Position numbers and translations under genes: made by a program. From contig NC_088781.1 of the NCBI RefSeq assembly GCF_958450345.1, positions 20,179,857 through 20,243,856 on the forward strand: 64,000 nucleotides of DNA. The letters are read 5' to 3'. Positions 55,387 through 64,000 of the stretch are shown one piece after another (within the stretch, counting starts at the first letter, position 1; every line of letters begins with the position of its first letter). This DNA comes from Calliphora vicina (taxonomy: Eukaryota > Arthropoda > Insecta > Diptera > Calliphoridae). Under the pieces are notes generated by a model. It ran no database searches and had not been told where the DNA came from. It saw nothing but the letters and a program-made list of their open reading frames with translations.

Positions 55387-56827
55387 TAAATATTTATCAA
55401 TGTGCCATAAATAATTTAAAGCTGTTGCTCCACTAATATCAATATTTATTTCTGGTATATATTTCAATAATCTAACCTATTTACTAATGTGTATTTTTTC
55501 TATAGAATGTCAAAAAGGATCCCAGGCATTCTAAAAATCTAAATCTGGCAACATCTAGAAATTCCTTTTTTTATGGTTCCTTTTCTAAGGCAGACAATAT
55601 GTGTGCGACGACGAGTTATATTTAAAGAAGAAAGTCTACGTTAAGTATTCGCAGCTGTAAATAAATTTTATTCATAGTTTTTTGTTTTTTTACGCGCCTT
55701 TGCTTTTCAAAAGCTCTCTCTTCGAAATTATTCAACTCTATTCCAATCACACTACTCTCCTACTCAATCTCACTCTCTCTCTACTTTTTAACATAATCAT
55801 CCTAACTGGCGAAAACTTCATAAGGAAGTACATTGACGTTTTATATTTTCATGTCAAACACTGTGTGTTGACGTCGACACGATGATATTGTGTGTGAGTG
55901 TGTGTTTGTGTTAGAATGTGCTTGTGTGTATCCTTTTAGCCGCCCGTTACTTTTATATCAATCGTGGTTGTTTCAATAACGTTTTCATTTTTATATATTT
56001 TTCTTTATATTATTGTTGTTTTTATTGTATATTTGGACTACCTCACGTCTGTTAAACTTAATACCGGTTTACGTAGTACAACTAACAGTGTATGAGTGTG
56101 TGTGTTTGTGTGTTAGAAAAATAACTGTAATTTTATTAAAAAACAAGTTAAAGAAGAGTAACAAACAAAATGACAATAGGTAGTGGTAACTGGACATGCA
56201 AGTTCTTGCTTATTTGTGTACAAATTATGGTTTAATCGTAAAATACTCGTGTTAAAACTGTCTACGAAACTAATTAAAATACAGCACAGGAATTGGCAAC
56301 AAAATGGAAAAATATAACAAAAAAACAATAAAATATTCATCAATATATTTGTCAATATGATTTTATGTTCTTTTGCTTATTTTTTTTTATTGGTTTTCTT
56401 TGGTAGAAAATATCCAGCTGTCTGTAATTTCCTGTAATCAATAATGCTGACGAGTAATGAAATCGGTTGGTAATAAATAATACAGTAATTTTCTATTTAT
56501 TGTTTTTTTTTTTGCAAAAATTTCTAAATAAATGCGTAAATTTAGGAAAATAACAAAAGCAAATAAATTATACATGGTTTGTTTAAGGAGGAGATTAGCG
56601 AAATTGTTTGTAAACAATCAATAAGTTTTTTTTTTTTAGATTTACAACATCAGGTCTTACGTACACATTTTAATTAATAATTTATTTTGTCAATAATGTA
56701 ATTTTTGTGGAACAAAATATTTTACAGAAATGTGGCAGATTTGTAACCTTATATAGAAAATAATTGTTTGAAAACTTTCAATGTTATGGAGTAACTAATA
56801 TAAGTTTGCTCCGGGCATGAGCAAAGG
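55387..56827. other. AT-rich DNA without recognised genes
   Basis: It contains GT-rich tracts (TGTGTGTGAGTGTGTGTTTG at about 55890 and a similar run at 56095). Short frames on both strands have no family resemblance. Confidence 0.4.
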
Positions 56828-56828
56828 A

Positions 56829-56961
56829 CCGCTAAGCTACCGTTACCGAAACCACTGCAATTAGCGTTAACGATATGCCGGTAATGCTATTTTACCGCTA
56901 AGCTACCGTTACCGAAACAACTGCAATTAACGTTAACGATATACCGGTAACGCTATTTTAA
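56829..56961. repeat. 66-bp tandem duplication (CCGTTACCG type)
   Basis: Copies at 56829-56894 and 56895-56961 share CCGCTAAGCTACCGTTACCG, CTGCAATTA and CGTTAACGATAT with about five differences. TACCGTTACCG strings recur at 57115-57240, so the pair sits inside a roughly 430-bp repeat-rich element of unknown class (56805-57243). Confidence 0.8.
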
Positions 56962-57329
56962 CTATGAATAATTTTAAGTTAAAAAAATAAAAATTTTTGA
57001 TTTCAATAATTGAGTTTATTGAAATCTACAGAATTTACAATAAATAAATTATTTTTGATTTTTGTAAATTTTATTACAATTCAATTAAGGATTAAATTAT
57101 CATTAAAAAACTGTTACCGCTAAATCACCGTTACCGTAATAATCCAATCCAACGTTACCTTTTTACCATTTTGAATCGGTTGCCAACAACGGTTTTAATC
57201 ACCGCTTACCGAAATAATCAAAAATACCGTTACCGTTATTCCATAAATAAGTTTAAATCGTTAAAACACACATTTTCGTTTTTATATTGGGTGTATGACA
57301 AAAAAATGCGGGATTTTTTCAAATTTTTT

Positions 57330-57920
57330 ACTTTTATTTTGAACATTTGCACAATGTTTTATTCAAAGTATTGGCCATTGTTAGGAATATATGGATTCCG
57401 CGCCAAAGAAGAATCAAGCCAATTTCATGCCAGAGAGAAGCGTATTGATCGAAACAAATAGTTGGCGGCCGGGGCAAAGTCTGGACTATTAGGCGGGTGA
57501 GGCAAAACTTCCCAACAAACTTCATTCTAAATAGATTTTATCAGGTATTGCAACATGTGGCCTAGCGTTGTAATGATGGTATATTACGATTTCATGTCTG
57601 GCCGCATATTCAGGGCTTTTTTCAAATGAATCAGTTGCATTCGGTACAGGTTCCCTGTAATGGTCTGGCCAGATTTCAGCAGCTCATAATAGATAGGACC
57701 ATTTTGCTCCCACCAAATACAGAGTATTACCTTAGAGCCATGGATATTTGGCTTTGGTGTCGATTTGGCTGGCCTGGGCGATATTTGTCTTTCACTTCTG
57801 AACCGAACAAACCATCTCTCGCACGTTGAAACCGATGGAACACATTCACCATAAGTATTAGTAAGCAATCGGTGTGCTTCAGCGGAACTTTTTTTCAAAT
57901 TGAAGAAGTAAAGCAAAACT
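57330..57920 (-). pseudogene. mariner transposase, internally deleted
   Basis: The N-terminal KSSAEAHRLLTNTYGECVPS and TCERWFVRF join directly to RPAKSTPKPNIHGSKVILCI and WWEQNGPIYYELLKSGQTIT, skipping the middle third, then NLYRMQLIHLKKAL, HHYNARPHVA and debris of the SPDLAP region. It belongs to the mariner (DD34D-type) family but is non-functional. Confidence 0.8.
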
Positions 57921-57924
57921 TTTT

Positions 57925-58548
57925 TTTACAAAGTTTTTTTTTTATTTTTAAAAAAAAAAAATGTTCGAATTGTTATTTAAAAAAAATTTTGTTTTTATTT
58001 TTAAAATTAATTTTTTTTTGTTTAAATTTAAAAAAAAGAATAGTTTTTTAAATTTTTTTTGGTGAAAAAAAATTGTGTTAAAAAATATTTTTTACGAGTT
58101 TGACCCATTGTAGGTCCAACTTACTATGGTCTTATATACGTCGTTGCAAAGATATTTGAAATATCTATCATTAGATATCCATATTGTCTATATTAATGAG
58201 TTTGTAATCCAGATATAGATAAAAAAAATGTTTTTTTCCTCATATCTCCTTGTGGAGATATTGTCCTTGTTTTTTTCCTCATATCCAGCCATTTGTGGAA
58301 CGATTTTGCAAATTTTAAATAGGAAACTTCTCGAAAGCATTATTGAAGATTTGGATCCCGGAGATATCTGGGGTCTTCAGAAAATTTATTTCAACAGACA
58401 GACTGTCGGACATGGCTTAAACGACACCGCTATCTATAAGGATCCAGAATATATATACTTTATAGGGTCGGAAAATTATATTGTGGAAATTACAAACGGA
58501 ATGACAAACATATATATACCCTTCTCACGAAGGTGAAGGGTATAATAA
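57925..58548 (+). mobile_element. hairpin-ended dispersed repeat, copy 7, inserted in mariner
   Basis: It is the fullest copy at the 3' side: GACCCATTGTAGGTCCAACT, ATATCTATCATTAGATATCC, TAGGAAACTTCTCGAAAGCA, GATTTGGATCCCGGAGATAT, CAACAGACAGACTGTCGGAC, ATGGCTTAAACGACACCGCT, AGGATCCAGAATATATATAC, GGGTCGGAAAATTATATTG and GAAGGTGAAGGGTATA. The left end lacks the TTCGGCTGTGCCGAA hairpin. Mariner sequence continues on both sides. Confidence 0.85.
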
Positions 58549-58840
58549 AAACGTCATCTATTGGAAATACCGCAGTTTTAAATCATACACCCAATATTTA
58601 TTGATGGATTTGATAAAACTTCAAGTTAAGAACAAAAAACATTTGATATCTGTTTATGGACAACAAGGTTCTGTTCTATCATTTAAAAGTTATCGTACAC
58701 TAACTATTTTGCTGAGGTTTCTTTTATTATGGTTTTACTTTTTTATTTTGTATGCTTAGCTTATTTCGTGCAGAAATATTTGAAATATTTGGGGTATTCA
58801 CACGGTCTGCTATTAGTCATATTGTCATAATGTCCTAATA

Positions 58841-59346
58841 CAGTAGTTTTGACTTACCTGCCTTTCACTTAAGAGCATTTTGCATATAAGTGCACAAAAC
58901 TTGTGTTTTGTATATTTATTTATCAAACTCCATACAAATTCGTTAATTTAAGTGCATTGTTCATACCTGCACATTTAAGATAAGTAGTGCATAATACTTT
59001 TGGAAGCTATAACTGGTTTTCATGAAAAAAAATTTCATTTAGCTGCTTAATATAAAATTAAATCAAAACAAAATAAGAAAAATACGATTTTGAATAAAAA
59101 ATTGTGTTGTAAACTTCTTAATAATTTTAAAAGTAGCTAAAATACCAAATTTGTCGTTATTTTTAAAGGAAAACATCACAAAACTTCATGTAAATTATTT
59201 GCCGTTAGTTGCTTTTTTGGGCAGTAAACTTAAATGCACTTACTAGCATCAATGAGCAGGTAAGTTAACTGATGTTAACTGCACTTTTAACTTACCTGCA
59301 CAAAATATCGTGCAAAGTTGGTTGTGCAGGTAAGTCAAAATTACTG
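58841..59346. mobile_element. TA-flanked MITE nested in the foldback element
   Basis: The ends CAGTAGTTTTGACTTACCTG and (complement) CAGTAATTTTGACTTACCTG are flanked by TA at 58839-58840 and 59347-59348. The internal GTGCACTTAAG/CTTAAATGCAC-type sequence is partly symmetrical. Removing these 506 bp restores alignment of the outer arms. The CAGT..TACCTGC ends recall pogo-like elements. Confidence 0.85.
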
Positions 59347-59464
59347 TATATTATAATAGTTGTTGTTGTGTTTTAAACAAAAAGTAATATTTTATGACAA
59401 AGCAATAAACATATGTGGTCAATTCACAAGGTCTCTTGTCAGTCATATTGTCATAATGTCCTAA

Positions 59465-60890
59465 AATATCGAGACCTTAGCGTCAAATTGTCGTAAGCGA
59501 CATTTTCTAATTTTTTTTTTATTGTTTTAGCGTTCTCAGAATATCAAAATTGTTAATAAATTAAAAATTATAGGGGGTAAGATTTTATCGTAAGTCAATG
59601 TTTATATTTTACAGAAAACGAATTTTATCGTAAGCGACACACAGTGGTATCGAAAAAAAGAGGGAAATAAATCTGTAACCTCTAAATGGTTAGATTGGTT
59701 TGAATGAAATTTCACATGCGCAAAGAAAAAGTGAGGTCGAGTTTAAGTTTTGAACCTTGACATCATGGGCCCACCGGGGGCGCGACCAAGGGTCCTCAAA
59801 GTAGGACACCTCGGGCATGTTATATTTTTAAAACGATCCAATCTTCTCATCGAGCACTATAAAAAACCTTGTCCTAGCTGTCAAATATCTCTTATAGCTT
59901 AGGAGATATTCGCATATGAAAATTAAATTTTTAAAATTTTTAACAACCACACTCCAGTTTTTTGATAACAATTCCTCCAAATATTTTCCGATTTTCTCCA
60001 ATTTTCGTTTGTTGGAGTAACAACACATTTATATGTCAAATAGAAAATGAATTGTTTAAAAATAATTATTAAGTCCAAAGTTATAAGCATTCGAATTTAC
60101 AAAATTTTAAATAGACGATTTTTTGCTAATTCTCTGGGAAAAAAGTACTTTTTCCTTTTTAAGTTATCGCAAAAAATTTCTAAGAGGATGTATAAGGAAT
60201 ATATTCTTCCTGAAAGCTAAGTTTTCATAAAATATTTTAAATTGAAAAAAAATTTAAAAGTTGTTGTTACCGAGGGGACCATGTCCATTCAAAAAACACC
60301 TATTTTTTATGTAAAATTAAATTTTAGGGCAAAAATTCTAAAATCGCATATTCGATATCAAAATATAGTAACCAATTTTAGGTGGCCTAATATGTTTCTA
60401 ATTATTTTGTAAAGGCTTCCGATTACCCCGACCCTGGTATGGATATTATAGCCAAAAAACTAAAAATTCCCATTTTTTTCAACACTTTTTTGGGAATTGC
60501 GGGATTGCTGATAATAAATTTCAAAATTCGTTTGTATTTTTCCATTTTAAATAGAAAAATCTACATATCTGTGAAATTTTATTAAAAACTATTCATAAAT
60601 AAAAATTTAATTTCAATTCGAAAAATTTGTATCTATGCAAAAATTCAATAAAAAACATTTTTTGTCATATTGTTCAATAAAGTATTCCATGAATTTTTAA
60701 TTGTCAAAAGTTATAAATATTTTTGAAAAATAAGCAAATAGCTTGAACGAAATTATATTATATCGCATCATAACATTCTTAATTCTATGCATAAATTTCA
60801 AAATAATCAAAAAAACCTTCTCCTGTAAAATTTGTGTTTTGTCGCTTACGATAATTTGGCGCTAAGGGCTCGATATCACGACCGGGCAGC
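59465..60890. mobile_element. innermost inverted-repeat segment
   Basis: ATATCGAGACCTTAGCG..CAAATTGTCGTAAGCGACA at 59465-59500 faces its inverse at about 60838-60890. The interior has a GC-rich island (CATGGGCCCACCGGGGGCGC at about 59764) and TATCGTAAGCGACA at 59632. It is either an independent element or an inner part of the arms. Confidence 0.65.
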
Positions 60891-61183
60891 TCGGCTTAAT
60901 CGACTCTTAGGCCTTCGGCGCAGGTCCCTGGTTGGTTACGATAACACAATAAACATAGCAAACAGAGTAGTATTATTTTAGGCCATTTTTTGCTAGAAAA
61001 ACAATAAAAACCATTGTGAAATATTAGGACAATATGACATGATAAGAGACCTTGTGAATTTACCAATAGTCTTATTAGTTTAGAACTTTTTTGTTTAAAA
61101 CACAACTAAAATTTGTTTAAACTATCATAATATATAAGGACATTATGACAATATGATCAAATAGTAGACCGTGTGAATACCCC

Positions 61184-62580
61184 AATTATATAATTATTTT
61201 ATAAAATTTCAACTATATGTATTAAAATATTTTTACATGTTATCGACATTCCTTAAATTTTTACAACTATTAACGTATTAATGTATGCTTTAAGTTTATT
61301 TTAGTCTTGTATTTCCTTAAAAGATTTACTATCACCCAGTTGCCCACATAATTTAATGTGTTATTTACTCGTAAACGACCAAACATATGAATGTGTGTTA
61401 AAGTTTGTAAGGAATTTATTGAATTTTTCTTAATATTCATATTAATATTTCAATATCCAACAAGTTTAGAAAGTTCACTAAACATTATGCTGCTGGTAAT
61501 GTATAATACTTAACTTCTGCACATACTTGTCTACTCGTACGATTACGACTACAATTTGTAAAAGTATGTTTAGGTATTTTTATTTTATTGGGGGTGGTTG
61601 GTCTCCAGCTCCAACATAACATGATTTTATTGAGAGTGTGTTTTTTTTTAAGACAAAATTTCTATTTCTCTTTACAGATTTATGAGTTTCAGCAATAAAA
61701 AATGATTGTTTGTATGTAGTCCTGGTTTTTTTGGTTGGTATTGCCTAGAATTCCTTTATGTTTAGGCTGAGGCATGGACTTTAACATCTTTCGTTTTTTT
61801 TTGTTGTTAATGTCCTTGTTGTTACGTGTAATGAATTTTTTATAAGTCAACTGATGTTTTTATTTGTTTTTTTTTTTTCGTATACAAAAGTGTTAAACCA
61901 ATTTAAGTTTAAAGTTTTATTGTCTTAGATTCCCATGGATAGTTAATTTTATTGCATTAGTTTTATGCTGGGAATAAGACATGTGCTTTTTACAACCTTC
62001 TTTTTAAGGTTATTATAGCTTTTGTTTAAAATATTGAGTAATAAAACTGCACAAATTAAATAATAAAATGTTTATAAAACTATAATAATTGTCGTTTATT
62101 TGTAAGTTTAATTATAACTAAAACAAAACGTTTGCTATAATTATTTAAAAAAAAAAAATCTCAAATATTCTGCTGTGACCAAATTTATTCCATCAATCTT
62201 TTATTTATTCAAATATGGCTAAAAAGCAAGCAAAAGTAAAAACCCCATTACAAAATTAATTCTCTTTAATCTGTGATAACAAAATATAACATTCTTTTTG
62301 CACATAAACTTTGTGGTAGAAGCCTCAGAGAACGTTTAATAATTCGTTCCATTGATGGCCAAAAGGCAAAATAGTCAAATGCAGAATGACAGATAGAGAT
62401 AAAAAAAAAATTTGTCTTAAACAAATAGAAAAATCTATGTTTGTAGAATAAGGAGAAGAATGACCATGAGTTAGTTTTTAATTTTTAATTTTTTGTAGGA
62501 GTATAAATGCAACTTTATGTTCATGTCTTTTATAATTTCTTTACAAAAGAATTGAAACATTTAATCAAGAAAATTTTTAA
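61184..62580. other. AT-rich DNA without recognised genes
   Basis: It is possibly intronic, with T-rich tracts and no frame of note. Nothing else is supported. Confidence 0.4.
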
Positions 62581-63908
62581 TAGAAAAATTTTTGTATAAC
62601 AGTGTTTTCTATAGAAAAATAACTATTTTTTTATATAAATATTTGTGTATAACAGTTCTGTTTTATAGTACGCTTTGTTATAATAAGTTTTCTATAAACA
62701 AATTTGCGTATAACAGTTTTTTCTATAGAAAAACTTATGTATAACAGTTTTTTCTTTAGAAAAATTTTTGGATAACAGTTTTTTTTTGTAGAAAACTAAG
62801 TATATAATTTGTGTATAACTGTTTTTTTATTGAAAAATTTGTGTATAACATTTTTTCCTATAATACTTTTTGTTATAACAGTTTTTCTATAAACAAATTT
62901 GCGTATAACACTTTTTCTTTCGAAAAATTTGTGTATAACCGTTTTTTTTATTGAAAAATTTGTGTATAACACTTTTTTTCTATAGTACACTTTGTTATAA
63001 CAGTTTTTCTATAAACAAATTTACGTATAAAAAAAATCTATAGAAACTTTTTTTTAGATAAATTGGTATATAAGCGTTTTTTTGTAGAAAAATTTATGTA
63101 CAATAGTTTTTTTTCTATAGTATACATTGTTATAACAGTTTTACTATAAACAAATTTGCATATAACAGTTTTCTCTTTATAAAAATTTACATATTACATT
63201 TTAGATATAGAAAAAATTTTGTATAACAATTTTTTCTTAGTATTTCTTCTTAGGAATTTTTTTTTCTATAAAAAAAAAATTTGTAGAACAGTTTATTTAT
63301 AGAAAAATTTGTATATAACCGTTTATTTTATAGAAAAATGTATCTATTACAGTTTTTTCTATAGCACACTTTGTTATAACAGTTTTTCTATAAACAGATT
63401 TGTGTATAATAGTTTTTTCTATAGAAAAATTTGGGTATAACAGTTTTTCTATGGAACATTTTTTTCATTGGAAAAATTTGCGTATAACTATTTGTTCTTT
63501 GGAAAATGTTTTTGTATAACAGTTTATTTATAAACAAATTTATATATAACCGTTTTTTATAGAAAAATGTGTGTATAACAGTATTTTTTCTATAGTACAT
63601 TTTGTTATAACAGTTTTTCTATAAACTAATTTGCCTATAACAGTTTTTTCTATAGACAAATTTGTGTATAACAGTGGAAAAATTTTGAATTATGTTTTTT
63701 TCTATGGAAATATTTGCGTAGAAGAACTAAAATTTTAATTTTTCAATATTTTCAATTTTGTTATACTCACAATTTTCTATATAAAAACCTGTAAAATACT
63801 GTACACAAATTTGCCTATAACAATTTTTCTAAGACAATTTGTGTATAACAGTTTTTTTTCGATATAATTGTGTATAACAGTACTTTACAGTTTTTTCTAT
63901 AGAAAATT
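62581..63908. repeat. minisatellite of about 30-bp units
   Basis: Units such as GTGTATAACAGTTTTTTCTA followed by TAGAAAAATTT repeat roughly 40 times with variants (TATAGTACACTTTGTTATAA; TTTTCTATAAACAAATTTGC). The variants recur in a longer pattern of about 100-250 bp, suggesting higher-order amplification. Short minus-strand frames inside it are translations of the repeat. Confidence 0.95.
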
Positions 63909-64000
63909 GAATTTTCTAGTGAAAATATTTAAAAGGTACTATATGTATGTTATTTTGATAATGAATTTGGTCAGTTTATGAGTTCCATTATAGAATAAAT
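63909..64000. other. window end, unclassified
   Basis: AT-rich sequence with no feature visible in this short stretch. Confidence 0.4.

Larger units (their letters stand above)
57286..58594 (-). mobile_element. mariner element, copy 3, both ends, split by a later insertion
   Basis: The ends TTGGGTGTATGACAAAAAAA (left) and TTGGGTGTATGATTTAAAAC (right, complement) are flanked by TA at 57284-57285 and 58595-58596. The hairpin-ended repeat at 57925-58548 interrupts it just upstream of the transposase start. The transposase is internally deleted. Confidence 0.85.
58791..61183. mobile_element. foldback-type element with concentric inverted repeats
   Basis: The outer ends GGGGTATTCACACGGTCT match as inverted repeats, and similarity continues inward through CATATTGTCATAATGTCC and TTGTGTTTTAAACAAAAA. 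A second terminal-like motif is at 59416 (TGGTCAATTCACAAGGTCTC) and its inverse at 61065, and a third inverted pair starts at 59465 (ATATCGAG.CCTTAGCG..) with its inverse ending near 60890. There is no transposase frame. No clean target duplication is seen (AATATTT left, AATTATA right). Confidence 0.8.

Noticed and set aside
62796..63600. Short Tyr/Lys-rich minus-strand proteins
   Set aside because: They are translations of the minisatellite unit.
62581..63908. CRISPR-like regular array of about 30-bp period
   Set aside because: Repeats are contiguous with no unique spacers, in a eukaryotic genome; it is a minisatellite.
1..64000. tRNA, rRNA or snRNA genes
   Set aside because: No cloverleaf with A and B boxes at proper spacing or rRNA-like segment was seen; only a weak A-box-like match inside dispersed repeats.

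Overview
The window reads as nuclear DNA of a higher dipteran, most likely a calyptrate (blow-fly or house-fly type) species. It is very AT-rich. The genes are intron-containing with fly-type splice sites, the recognisable proteins (Smoothened, Mextli, mitochondrial uS2, Mon1) look like close relatives of Drosophila proteins, and the space between them is packed with decayed insect transposons. From memory, the Drosophila counterparts of these genes lie on chromosome arm 2L (Muller element B), so the block may be a fragment of the same element. That synteny is recollection, not something read here.

Layout. 1-1784: 5' part of a minus-strand LTR retrotransposon (gag-like frame, long leader, tRNA-Lys-type primer site), followed by a possible LTR. 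4466-4790: an orphan last exon of an AIG1/ADTRP-like lipid hydrolase. 6391-10074 (minus): smoothened in five coding exons (1100 aa), including a 14-nt first coding exon. 10.1-18.2 kb: AT-rich DNA with repeats, one orphan terminal coding exon (13367-13495) and a perfect 240-bp tandem duplication. 18269-25058 (minus): mextli in seven coding exons (1037 aa), a translation factor with MIF4G-like and KH regions and long low-complexity insertions. 25.3-41.5 kb: a transposon graveyard holding a dead Tc1 element, a MITE, mariner debris and a nested hAT > Helitron > minisatellite > LINE stack. 41.6-47.1 kb: a compact gene cluster of an Asn-rich hypothetical protein (+), mRpS2 (-) convergent with it, and Mon1 (+) divergent from mRpS2. 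47.2-64 kb: mostly mobile DNA (hairpin-ended repeats, Tc1/mariner-superfamily and mariner transposase fragments, a small Helitron, two LINE corpses, a layered inverted-repeat element) and a 1.3-kb minisatellite of period about 30 bp.

The four main genes are unrelated housekeeping or signalling genes: Hedgehog transduction (smo), eIF4E-dependent translation (mxt), mitochondrial translation (mRpS2) and Rab7 activation (Mon1). All joined exon chains close in frame (smo 3303 nt, mxt 3114 nt, mRpS2 780 nt, Mon1 1764 nt), which supports the models. No operon-like logic or prokaryotic feature is present. I see no convincing new biochemical system. The most unusual content is repeat biology: a 7.2-kb nested transposon with its outer 8-bp target duplication still visible, a foldback element with several concentric inverted repeats, and a short core sequence shared by two otherwise different dispersed repeat families.
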